Shown piece by piece: positions 1 to 6,841 of a stretch of DNA of 8,682 nucleotides. The notes under the pieces are model-generated. The model saw only the letters and a program-made list of their open reading frames with translations. It was not told the DNA's origin and ran no database searches. Position 1 is the first letter of the stretch; each line of letters opens with the position of its first letter. Source of the DNA: Novosphingobium sp. (GTDB lineage Bacteria; Pseudomonadota; Alphaproteobacteria; Sphingomonadales; Sphingomonadaceae); contig JAJTFU010000203.1 in assembly GCA_021299075.1 (NCBI GenBank), forward strand, positions 1 to 8,682, in the 5' to 3' direction. The position numbers and the translations under genes were made by a program.

Positions 1-945
1 CACGAACAGCACCGGCAGGATGAACAGAATCAGCGGCACGGTCATGATCGCGGGCAGACGCGCGGCCTTTTCCTCAGCGCGCATCATGCGCTCGTTGCGG
101 AATTCGGCCGAGAGCACGCGCAGCGCGGAGGCCAGCGGCGTACCATAACGTTCGGTCTGGACCATGGTGGTGGTCACACCCTTGACCGCTTCCAGATTGA
201 CGCGCCAGGCCAGGTTTTCGAAGGCCTGGCGGCGTTCGGACAGGAACGACAGTTCGATCGCGGTCAGGGCAAATTCGTCGCCCAGTTCCGGATAGGCCCG
301 GCCCAGTTCGCGCGCCACGCGGTTGAACGAGGCGTCGACGGTCAGACCTGCTTCGGCGCAGATCACCAGCAGATCGAGCGCATCGGGCAGGCCCTTGCGG
401 ATCGCATCGGTGCGCTTCGAGATCAGGTTGGCCAGATAGATTTCCGGACCCTTGTAGCCCAGGCCAACAGCCGCGGCGAAAGCCATCAGTCGCTTCATCC
501 CGCCCCATTCCGGGAAGAAGTTGATGCCATAGACCACGAAGCCAACGAACCCGCCGAGCACGATCGGCAGCACCATCCGCGCGAAGATGACGACAATGCC
601 GAGTTCCTTCTTGCGGATCCCGGCCTGGGCCAGTTTCTGCTGAATGACCTCAAGCTGGCTCTGCTGCAGCACCTTCAGCGCCGACAGCGTGTCCTTCATC
701 TTGTCGGCGGTCTCGTTCTTGCGGACAAGCGAGGCGCGCTTCTTGGCAGTCTGGGTGATGATCCCGCTCTTTAGCTGGTCGCGGCGCTCGTTGAGCGCCT
801 TGACCCGCTTGGCCATCGGATCGCGGATCGTGACCGCAGTGTAGATCGCGAACATGACAGCCATCGCCGCCAGACCCGCGAGGATCGAGCCAACCCAGAT
901 TACGTCGACGCCGAGCAGCGTGGGACCGGGAGGGGTGTTCATCAT
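1..945 (-). CDS. tadC: Tad pilus inner-membrane platform protein TadC (3' end cut by window edge)
   Basis: TadC is the second of two GspF-like integral membrane proteins that, with TadB, form the platform on which Flp pilin is assembled. Read from the ATG at 945, the frame stays open for 315 codons to base 1, so only about ten C-terminal residues are likely missing. Visible are an N-terminal membrane helix (about residues 17-37), a cytoplasmic charged stretch, two central helices around residues 105-150, and the type II secretion F domain in the C-terminal half. The typical motifs GLPDALDLLVICAEAGLTVD and RYGTPLASALRVLS are present, and the last visible segment is a hydrophobic helix. An AGGAA sits 6 bases before the first of two tandem ATGs (945 and 942), favouring 945. 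It begins 19 bases after the tadB stop, consistent with one operon. I see no frameshift in it, unlike tadB upstream. Identification is by motifs and position. Confidence 0.93.
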   Translation of the reverse strand, partial: MMNTPPGPTLLGVDVIWVGSILAGLAAMAVMFAIYTAVTIRDPMAKRVKALNERRDQLKSGIITQTAKKRASLVRKNETADKMKDTLSALKVLQQSQLEVIQQKLAQAGIRKKELGIVVIFARMVLPIVLGGFVGFVVYGINFFPEWGGMKRLMAFAAAVGLGYKGPEIYLANLISKRTDAIRKGLPDALDLLVICAEAGLTVDASFNRVARELGRAYPELGDEFALTAIELSFLSERRQAFENLAWRVNLEAVKGVTTTMVQTERYGTPLASALRVLSAEFRNERMMRAEEKAARLPAIMTVPLILFILPVLFV

Positions 946-964
946 GTCCTGTTCCTGTCCCTGC

Positions 965-1841
965 TCAGATTTCGAAGCTGACCATCTTGGCCATGATGAA
1001 GGCGCCGATCGACATCCAGGTCAGGCCGCCAAGGCCCGTCACGATCAGGCGATCGTCAGTAAAGAACCCGCCCAGGTAGCCCGGGTTGATCATGTAGATC
1101 ATGGCAAACACGATGAACGGCAGCGCACCCACGATGTAGGCGGAAGCCTTCGATTCAGAGCTCATCGCCTTGATCTTGAGCTTCATCTGGGCGCGCTTGC
1201 GCAGCACGTCTGCCAGGTTTGACAGCGTCTCTGCCAGGTTGCCGCCGGTTTCGCGCTGGATTGCCAGCGTGATGCAGAAGAAGCTGAATTCGGGCGTGTT
1301 CAGGCGATCAGCGGTTTCCTGGAGGGCGTCCTCCATGGTCTTGCCGATCTTGATCCGCTCAGTCACCATCTTGAATTCCTCGCCCACCGGGCCAGGAACT
1401 TCGGTGGAAACCACGCCAAGCGTTTCCGTGACGGGCAGGCCTGATCGCAGGCCGCGAACCAGCAGTTCGATGGCATCGGGGAACTTGGCTGTAAACGCAT
1501 TGGTGCGCCGGCTGATGAAGAAGCTGACCACGCCATGCGGCAAGCCAGCACCGACCATCAGGCCCACACCAAGCGACAGCGCGGCGGCTCCGGTCTTGAG
1601 GAACATCAGCAGCGCCACCGCCAGGGCCAGACCGCCCGAGGCATAGAGATACTGGCGCCGCAACCGCCTTCTTGAGCTGGGCTTCAACCTTGTCGATCGT
1701 GCTATCGGAATGCCGATAGCGCAGCCCCTGGAGGCGGCGAGCCGCTTCCTTGGCCGGCGAGGGGCCGGCGAAGCCCAGGTAGCCCAGGACCATGAACGCC
1801 ATCAGGCCCACGGCAATCAGCAGCAGTTGGGTGATGTCCAT
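965..1841 (-). pseudogene. tadB: Tad pilus platform protein TadB, internally deleted and frameshifted
   Basis: TadB partners TadC as the inner-membrane platform of the Flp pilus. The ATG at 1841 opens a frame with an N-terminal membrane helix (MDITQLLLIAVGLMAF) and a charged segment ending VEAQLKKAVA. The rest of TadB (QYLYASGG, then two membrane helices, the F domain with FPDAIELLVRGLRSGLPVTE, and the final MVSFEI before TGA at 965-967) is in another frame. The switch lies at about 1655-1661. Joining needs a skip of one base, which gives about 291 codons where the family usually has roughly 325-330. Family members I know carry some 30-40 polar residues between these two blocks, so this looks like an out-of-frame deletion rather than a single-base error. 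The C-terminal piece has its own open frame from an ATG at 1687, but no clear ribosome site. Read as written, the protein would be truncated. Sure that it is tadB; less sure that the lesion is biological. Confidence 0.88.
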
Positions 1842-1883
1842 TGACTGGTCAGGCCTTCTTCAAAAGTGTTCCCGGTTCCGGCT
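1842..1883 (-). other. cpaE-tadB gap where cpaF is expected
   Basis: Only 42 bases separate the cpaE stop from the tadB ATG. In the usual order cpaE-cpaF-tadB-tadC, a gene of about 1.4-1.6 kb for the hexameric CpaF/TadA ATPase lies here, and no Walker A or other ATPase sequence of that kind appears anywhere in the window. On the minus strand a short open frame crosses the gap. Its codons from 1896 to 1852 read SFGLKPEPGTLLKKA and it stops with TGA at 1849-1851, 7 bases before tadB. It could be the last codons of a deleted cpaF or simply chance. A GAAGG at 1854-1858 lies 12 bases before the tadB ATG and is its best ribosome site. Confidence 0.6.
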
Positions 1884-1904
1884 TCAGGCCGAAGCTTCAG
1901 CCGG
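1878..1904. repeat. Short inverted and direct repeat at the cpaE 3' end
   Basis: On the plus strand CCGGCT at 1878-1883 pairs with AGCCGG at 1899-1904. Within it GCTTC (1881-1885) can pair with GAAGC (1891-1895) around a 5-base loop. GCTTCAG also occurs twice as a direct repeat, at 1881-1887 and 1894-1900. The repeat covers the last cpaE codons and its stop, next to the point where cpaF is missing. Without a following T-run it is not a convincing terminator. Short repeats in GC-rich coding DNA are common, so significance is uncertain. Confidence 0.35.
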
Positions 1905-3170
1905 CGACTTGGCCGCCTTCTTGGGCAGCAGCGACTTGAGGTCGAACTTGCCCAGCAGCGAGGCCTTCGGCTTGACCGCATCATCGACCGTCTCGCCATC
2001 GCCCACGCCGTGGACCGACTTGGCGATGTCGCGGATCACCGCGCCAGCCTTGGCCGAACGGTTGGCGTCGGCAAAGGTCTGGCCCAGCTTGGCGGCATTG
2101 GCCGCAGCCTTGGCGTCATAGGGAATGGTGAAGCCGATCTTGCGTTCGATCGAGGCCTCGAAATCGGCCTTGCTGATCTCGCCAGTGCCGGGCAGCACCT
2201 TGTTGGCGACCACGATCGTCTGAACGTGCGGCGCATTGCTCTTCATCCAGGACAGCACGCGGATCGCATCGCGCGCGCCGGCCAGGGTCATTTCCGTGAC
2301 CAGCAGCACGACATTCACGTCGTTGAGCAGGTGCGGGAAGTTGATCAGCATGTTACGCGGCAGGTCGATCACCGTCATCTCGAAGGCTTGCCGGAATTCT
2401 TCCTGCAGCTGGATGAAGGCGGCGCCATCGGTCATCAGCGGCGAATTGATCGGCGCTTCGGCCGACAGGATCGCCAGGTGATCGTTGGCCCGGATCATGG
2501 CGCGTTCGATGAACAGGCCGTCGATGCGGCTGGGGTTCTCGATCGCGTCGGTCAGACCGCGGCCCGGTTCCAGGTCAAGCGCTAGGGCGCCCGTTCCGAA
2601 ATGGATGTCGAGATCCAGCAGCGCGGTCGGCAGCTTCTCGTCGCCGCTGTACAGCCAGGCGAGGGACGTCGCGATGGTGGAGGCGCCGACGCCGCCGCGG
2701 GTACCGAGGACGGCCACCGAGACATGCTTCTTGGCCGCCGACGGATCGTGCGACTTGGGCGAGGCAAAGACCGTCTGGGCATTGACCAGGGCATCGCGGA
2801 CCTGGCCCGGCGAGAGCGGCTTCAGGAGATAGTCCTGGATCCCGCTGCCGAGGAGGTCGCGATAGAGCCGGACGTCGTTGACCTGGCCGATCGCGATCAC
2901 CACCGTGCCGGGTTCGCAAACCTCGGCCAGGGCGTTGATGTCGCTCAGCGGGTCGCCGCTTTCCGACAGGTCGACCATCAGGATGTTCGGGCTGGCCGAG
3001 ATCGACAGCGACTGGACCGCATTGCGCAGGCCACCCTTGTTGCACTTCTCGGGCTGCCAGCCCATTTCGATCACGACGGGGCGCAGCACATCAAGCGCGG
3101 CATCGTCGCAGATATAGGCGCTAAAGGCGTCGCGGCTGCCGGCTGCACCGGGCTTCCAAGGAGCATTCAT
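1884..3170 (-). CDS. cpaE: Tad pilus assembly/localisation ATPase-like protein CpaE (TadZ family)
   Basis: CpaE/TadZ proteins place the Tad machine in the cell, often at a pole, and are cytoplasmic MinD/ParA relatives. The 428-residue frame is complete. Residues about 15-135 form a receiver-like fold with an Asp in MVDLS (D67) and a Lys in LLKPLS (K117). The ATPase domain starts near residue 149, with a degenerate P-loop GTRGGVGAST (156-165), LLDLDIHFG (184-192) and VIDLPRNML further on. Both P-loop lysines of the classical ParA/MinD motif KGGxGKT are replaced (R158 and A162), so ATP hydrolysis is doubtful. The C-terminus is a Lys/Ala-rich tail (LLPKKAAKSPAEASA). The start codon lies 3 bases after the cpaD TAA, with GGCGGGAAG just upstream inside cpaD, indicating translational coupling. 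The gene itself looks intact, but the partner cpaF that normally follows is missing. Confidence 0.95.
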   Translation of the reverse strand: MNAPWKPGAAGSRDAFSAYICDDAALDVLRPVVIEMGWQPEKCNKGGLRNAVQSLSISASPNILMVDLSESGDPLSDINALAEVCEPGTVVIAIGQVNDVRLYRDLLGSGIQDYLLKPLSPGQVRDALVNAQTVFASPKSHDPSAAKKHVSVAVLGTRGGVGASTIATSLAWLYSGDEKLPTALLDLDIHFGTGALALDLEPGRGLTDAIENPSRIDGLFIERAMIRANDHLAILSAEAPINSPLMTDGAAFIQLQEEFRQAFEMTVIDLPRNMLINFPHLLNDVNVVLLVTEMTLAGARDAIRVLSWMKSNAPHVQTIVVANKVLPGTGEISKADFEASIERKIGFTIPYDAKAAANAAKLGQTFADANRSAKAGAVIRDIAKSVHGVGDGETVDDAVKPKASLLGKFDLKSLLPKKAAKSPAEASA

Positions 3171-3173
3171 GGC

Positions 3174-3824
3174 TTACTTCCCGCCCTGAGTGGAGTTCTG
3201 CTTGAGACCGCCTTCGCCGGTGGGCTTGGCGTCGCGATAGACGTCGATTGCCTTGTTGCTGCTCATCACCACGGTCCGACCGGTGGTGTTGGCGCCCTTC
3301 AGCAGGTGCTCCGGATCGGCCACCATCGCCGCCAGATTGGCGTTCGAGGCGCAGCCGTAATTGGTGCTGGTGGCGTTCTTGAAGTTGGTGTCCGACTTGG
3401 CCGACCAGTCCGGGCAACCCGGAACGGTAGCGCTGCTGCGGGTCACCACCACGCGTGCCGTGCCGGGATTGACTGCACCCGGGGTCACCGGGGCGGTATC
3501 GCTGACCAGCAGGCCGAACCGTCCGGCAACCGCTTCGACGGCAGCGCGGGTGGCGCCGCTCGACAGCGGGTCGTCGATCGAGATCCGGTCACCATAACGC
3601 AGGTCCATCGCTTCGAACCAGCCGGCCAGGCGGCGGGATTCGGGCAGCGAAAGGCCTCCGGGATTGGTCGTCACATCCAGCGTATAGTTGGTCCGGCTGA
3701 CCACCGGCTGGTGGACGCTTTCGAGCTGGGTATTCTGGGCCATGCCGCCGCAGCCGGCAAGCAAGGTTCCCAGCGAGAGAGCGAGAGCGGCGCCAAGCGC
3801 CTTGCGGGTCTGGAAGCTACGCAT
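3174..3824 (-). CDS. cpaD: Tad pilus outer-membrane lipoprotein CpaD
   Basis: CpaD is the alphaproteobacterial Tad-pilus lipoprotein thought to act with the CpaC secretin at the outer membrane. From the ATG at 3824 the product has 216 residues: a basic n-region (MRSFQTRK), a hydrophobic stretch and a lipobox LLAGC with the acylated Cys near residue 25. The family core is clear: NYTLDV, LAGWFEAMDLRYGDRI, then VPGCPDWSAKSD followed by NYGCASNANLAAMVADPEHL. GTG at 3833 and ATG at 3830 are also in frame, but GAGAGG at 3833-3838 is spaced 8 bases from 3824 and overlaps or crowds the others, so 3824 is preferred. The cpaC stop is 14 bases upstream and cpaE begins 3 bases after the TAA. No lesion is seen. 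Confidence 0.94.
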   Translation of the reverse strand: MRSFQTRKALGAALALSLGTLLAGCGGMAQNTQLESVHQPVVSRTNYTLDVTTNPGGLSLPESRRLAGWFEAMDLRYGDRISIDDPLSSGATRAAVEAVAGRFGLLVSDTAPVTPGAVNPGTARVVVTRSSATVPGCPDWSAKSDTNFKNATSTNYGCASNANLAAMVADPEHLLKGANTTGRTVVMSSNKAIDVYRDAKPTGEGGLKQNSTQGGK

Positions 3825-3832
3825 TGTCATCA

Positions 3833-3838
3833 CCTCTC
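3833..3838 (-). promoter_or_regulatory. Ribosome binding site deciding the cpaD start
   Basis: GAGAGG on the minus strand directly follows the cpaC TGA and is spaced 8 bases from the ATG at 3824. The in-frame ATG at 3830 would be only 2 bases away, and the GTG at 3833 overlaps the site, so it selects the shorter form of CpaD. Confidence 0.6.
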
Positions 3839-5204
3839 TCAGTTCATGCTGAAGCCGGGCGTCGCTGCTTCGGCAGCAGCGGTGCGCGACTTCTTCTTTG
3901 AACGCTTGTCTTCGACCGGACGGACTGCCGGCGGCGTGTCGAGCTCGCCCACCTTGGGGACGGGCGCGCTGGCCGGGGCAGCGGATGGCAGCGGGCGGCT
4001 GGCGCCGGACTTGCCGTTGTTTTCCTGGTTGCCAAAGATCCGCTGAATATCGTCCGGATTCTGGTATCCGTCAGTCGGCAGCTTGATGTCGTTGGCATCA
4101 ACTGGGTTGACCAGGTACGGGGTCACCACGATCACCAGTTCGGTTTCGCCGCGCTGGAAGTTGGTCGAGCGGAACAACGAGCCCAGGATCGGGATATCGC
4201 CGGCACCCGGCATCTTCTTGACCGTATTCTGGGCGCTGTTGCCCATCAGACCGGCGATCATGAAGCTCTGACCAGAACCCAGTTCGATAGTGGTTTCGGC
4301 GCGGCGCACGGTCAGGGCCGGAACGTTGAAGCCGTTGAGCTGGATCGAACCCTGGCTCGACAGTTCCGACACTTCCGGACGGACCCGCAGCGAGATCCGG
4401 CCATTGGCCAGCACGGTTGGCGTATAGGCCAGGCTGACACCAAAGCGCTTGTATTCGACCGAGGTCGAACCCAGGCCCTGGCTGATCGGGATGGGATATT
4501 CACCACCGGCCAGGAAGTCCGCCGTCTCGCCTGAAAGCGCAGTCAGGTTCGGTTCCGAGAGGCTGGTGACCAGGCCGAGCGACTCACCCATGTCGAGCGC
4601 GCCGAGCAGGTCCATTCCGAACAGCTTGGTCTGCATCGCCAAGGTCGTGCCGATCGTTGCAGGGGTAACGCTAGAGCCAGCAATAGAGATCGTCTTGGTC
4701 GGATCAGCCGGATCCGGGAGCGTGATCGTGGCTTTGTTGCCAACACCAAGCGCCTGGTTCGGTCCTGCATACATTGTCGGGGCGAATGAGCGGCCCTGGC
4801 CAATGCCGAACTGCATGCCCGAGCTGCCATCAATCGTGGTGAGATTTACCCCCAGTTGCTTGACCAGCGAGCGGCTGACTTCGGCGAACTTGACGCGCAG
4901 GTTGACCTGCAGCGGCGTCGCGGTCTTCAGCCGGGTGATGACATTGGCATCCTTGCCGACAAAGGCTTCGACCAGCCGCTTGGCTTCCGAGGCATCTTCG
5001 GGCGAGGCAATGGTGCCGGTCAGTAGGAAGGTGTTGGTCCCCATGGTGGAGACGGCCACCTTGGCATCGGGCATGGCCATCCGCAGCATCGTATCGACGC
5101 TGTCGATGTTCGAGCCGACACGGATATTGGCCCTGGGCGGGGAGCAGGGCCAGCGGGGCCAGCATGCAGCCTGCGCTGAGCAGAGTGGTTACGAGGCGCT
5201 TCAT
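3839..5204 (-). pseudogene. cpaC: Tad pilus secretin CpaC (RcpA), N-terminal domain deleted and frame broken
   Basis: CpaC is the outer-membrane secretin channel through which the Flp pilus exits. The ATG at 5204, with AAGAAAGG 7 bases upstream, begins a good signal peptide (MKRLVTTLLSAGC, then a hydrophobic core ending LLPAQ). The frame then diverges: the secretin sequence continues as ANIRVGSNIDS, MLRMAMPDAKV and a BON-like segment (LTGTIASPEDASEAKRL) in the frame one base away. The switch is at about 5129-5135. The C-terminal 430 residues are intact, with the secretin motifs EPNLTALSGETADFLAGGEY, VRPEVSEL, GAGDIPILGSLF and ELVIVVTPYLVNP, and TGA at 3839-3841. Homologues carry about 60-80 residues of pil_N-type domain (PF13629) between signal peptide and RVGSN; these are absent. 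As written, the signal-peptide frame runs to a stop at 4830 with nonsense sequence, and the secretin part has no export signal. Gene identity is firm; whether the lesion is real or an assembly error is open. Confidence 0.9.
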
Positions 5205-5211
5205 CGGGTTG

Positions 5212-5219
5212 CCTTTCTT
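5212..5219 (-). promoter_or_regulatory. Ribosome binding site deciding the cpaC start
   Basis: AAGAAAGG on the minus strand is 7 bases before the ATG at 5204, which starts a typical Lys/Arg signal-peptide n-region. Two earlier in-frame ATGs (5255 and 5243) lack such a site and would put about 13-17 polar residues in front of the signal peptide, so 5204 is preferred. Confidence 0.65.
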
Positions 5220-5256
5220 GAGGGCGATCGCGGCGGGGTTCATGGAACGGCTCATC

Positions 5257-6270
5257 TCAGCGCCTCCCGACCTGTTCGACGACGGTATTCTTGCCGCGGG
5301 TCACCCGGACCACCGGCCCCTGCGGAGCAGCGGCAAAGCCGGGGGAAGCAGACGGTCCAGCCGGTTCGGCCATGCGAGGAGCGGCAGGCGCGACCGGGAC
5401 GGAGCGGCGCTGGAAGCGCGACACATCACCACCGGTCACGAAAGTCGTGCCGCCATCGACCGGCCGGTTCATGGCCTGGCCAAGCAGCTTTTCTTCCTGT
5501 TCCTTGGTCGCGCCGGCCGGCACCTTGACCGTGCCGCTGGCAATCGCCTGATCCAGCTCGGCCTGATTGTCGGCCAGGCTGCGCAGTGCCAGGCTGATCG
5601 TGCCGATGGTCTGCGCCACGGCAACCTTTTCGGCGATCTTTGGCGTAACTTCGACCGTGATCGTGCTGAAGCCGCGGACCACGGTCTTGCCTTCGACGAT
5701 TTCGGTTTCAGTCGACTGGTCGGTCGCTAGGACGCGAACGTTGCGCAGGATGGTTTCCGCAGCCTTGAGCGATTCACCGCTGCCACCTTCACCGCGCACG
5801 GACTGGGTCAACACCAGGTCGATATGGTCACCCGGGAAGACGAAGCCGGCGACGCCGGTCTTCTGCGAAACCGGGATGGTCACGGCGCGCATGCCGGGGC
5901 CAAGCGCCGCGGCGAGGAAGCCGCGGTCACCCGGCGAAACGAGCGCGCCCTGGGTAACCGGCTGGCCGGCGGTGACCGGATAGCGGACCACCGTGCCGAG
6001 CAGCTTGTTCATGTCGGCTTCGCCGTCGATGAAATAGGCGTCCTGCACCATTTCCTTCGGCCAGGCCTGGAACGAGATCGAGTCGGCCGTGATGATCGTG
6101 CCAACGGGGAGGGCGCGCTGTGCCACGAGGACCTTTGGTCCCTGGGGCACCTGTTGGGCCGCTTCAGCCTGAGGCGCAGAGGCCCCGGCAAACAGGCTCC
6201 TTGCAGCCATGGCCGTGCCGATCGCAACGATCAGCGCGCCGAGCAGCAACATTAGCTTCTTTTTATCCAT
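5257..6270 (-). CDS. cpaB: Flp pilus assembly protein CpaB (RcpC family)
   Basis: CpaB/RcpC is a membrane-anchored periplasmic assembly factor of the Tad system, believed to work with the secretin. The complete 337-residue product starts MDKKKLMLLLGALIVAIGTA, a short basic end plus one membrane helix or uncleaved signal (about residues 5-27). A SAF domain follows at about residues 46-110 (VLVAQRALPVGTIITADSI, then VVRYPVTAGQPVT). The RcpC core has GMRAVTIPVSQKTGVAGFVF, PGDHIDLVLTQ and ETILRNVRVLATDQ. The C-terminus is Pro/Ala-rich and low in complexity, ending in a short basic segment. An AGGGGG lies 11 bases before the ATG. The cpaC signal-peptide start is 52 bases downstream of the TGA. No deletion is visible here, in contrast to the next gene. 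Confidence 0.95.
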   Translation of the reverse strand: MDKKKLMLLLGALIVAIGTAMAARSLFAGASAPQAEAAQQVPQGPKVLVAQRALPVGTIITADSISFQAWPKEMVQDAYFIDGEADMNKLLGTVVRYPVTAGQPVTQGALVSPGDRGFLAAALGPGMRAVTIPVSQKTGVAGFVFPGDHIDLVLTQSVRGEGGSGESLKAAETILRNVRVLATDQSTETEIVEGKTVVRGFSTITVEVTPKIAEKVAVAQTIGTISLALRSLADNQAELDQAIASGTVKVPAGATKEQEEKLLGQAMNRPVDGGTTFVTGGDVSRFQRRSVPVAPAAPRMAEPAGPSASPGFAAAPQGPVVRVTRGKNTVVEQVGRR

Positions 6271-6340
6271 GGCTCTGCAAGCCCCCTAGAAAAACACCAA
6301 GATCGAAAGCGTTATCGGTGCAAAATGGTTAAAATCCGGT
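6271..6340 (-). promoter_or_regulatory. cpaA-cpaB intergenic region with a CtrA-type half-site
   Basis: This 70-base gap is the longest inside the pilus operon and is AT-richer than its surroundings. On the minus strand it contains TTAACCAT at 6332-6325, within TTTTAACCATTTTG, ending about 54 bases before the cpaB ATG. TTAACCAT is the half-site described for the alphaproteobacterial cell-cycle regulator CtrA, which controls pilus genes in Caulobacter. A second TTAA at the standard 7-base spacing is absent. I find no convincing -35/-10 pair or terminator. A separate cpaB promoter here is therefore an inference. Confidence 0.35.
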
Positions 6341-6841
6341 TCAACCCATCCCGCCGACTGCGGCCGTGGCTTGGGCAGCGGGAAGAAACTGGCTGGCCAG
6401 GGCCCAGAGCCCGGCCGACGAAATCGCGACGCCGTAAGGAATGGCCAGGCGCTCGCGGCGGCTGCGCATGCCGTGCCAGACGGCCATGACTATCGTCAGG
6501 ACGCCGCCCAGCAGCGCCATCATGATGACAAGCTTCAGGAACCAGGCCGGGGTGATCCACAGCGCCAGCGCGGCCAGCAGCTTGACGTCACCGCCACCCA
6601 TGGCGCGCAGCGCGAACAGACCGGCGCAGATGGCAAAGGTCACGAGCGAGATGCCGAGCTGCCAGGCGACGCCGGGCCACAGGCTCAGCCCGCTGGCCCA
6701 CCAGTAGAGCGGAGCACCCAGCGCGATGGCGGCATTGAGCCAGTTGTCGATCTGACGACGGCGAATATCGGTAAAGGCGGCAACCACCAGCGCGATTGCC
6801 AAGGCCCCCAGCAGTACGTATTGAAATTCGACGTTCGGCAT
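6341..6841 (-). CDS. cpaA: Type IV prepilin peptidase CpaA (TadV family)
   Basis: CpaA/TadV is the small inner-membrane aspartic protease that removes the leader from Flp pilin and from TadE/TadF-type pseudopilins. The 166-residue frame has the length of the short, non-methylating prepilin peptidases. Both catalytic aspartates are visible: D25 in FTDIRRRQIDN and D85 in MGGGDVKLL, the GxGD motif. Several hydrophobic helices span the protein (about 8-23, 37-52, 62-79, 88-98, 102-120 and 137-150). AGGGGG lies 6 bases before the ATG at 6841. It is the first Tad gene here; the pilin gene that commonly lies upstream is not present, and the next gene is a divergent hydrolase 84 bases away. The gap to cpaB is 70 bases. 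Confidence 0.94.
   Translation of the reverse strand: MPNVEFQYVLLGALAIALVVAAFTDIRRRQIDNWLNAAIALGAPLYWWASGLSLWPGVAWQLGISLVTFAICAGLFALRAMGGGDVKLLAALALWITPAWFLKLVIMMALLGGVLTIVMAVWHGMRSRRERLAIPYGVAISSAGLWALASQFLPAAQATAAVGGMG

Noticed and set aside
2601..4046. Long plus-strand open frame of 481 codons
   Set aside because: It lies antisense to cpaE, cpaD and cpaC, has no family motifs and is rich in Arg, Gly, Ala and His, as expected of shadow frames in GC-rich DNA.
5125..5140. Programmed ribosomal frameshift as the explanation of the cpaC break
   Set aside because: There is no slippery heptamer at the junction, and an expected domain is missing as well, so a deletion explains it better. The same holds for tadB at 1655-1661.
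5205..5255. Earlier cpaC start at the ATG one base after the cpaB stop
   Set aside because: It has no ribosome site and would put 17 polar residues ahead of a well-formed signal peptide that has its own AAGAAAGG site.
4449..5528. Plus-strand frame of 359 codons across cpaC and cpaB
   Set aside because: Shadow of two minus-strand pilus genes, without motifs or a ribosome site.
6271..6340. Terminator between cpaA and cpaB
   Set aside because: No stem-loop with a following T-run on the minus strand; the gap looks more like a leader or promoter region.
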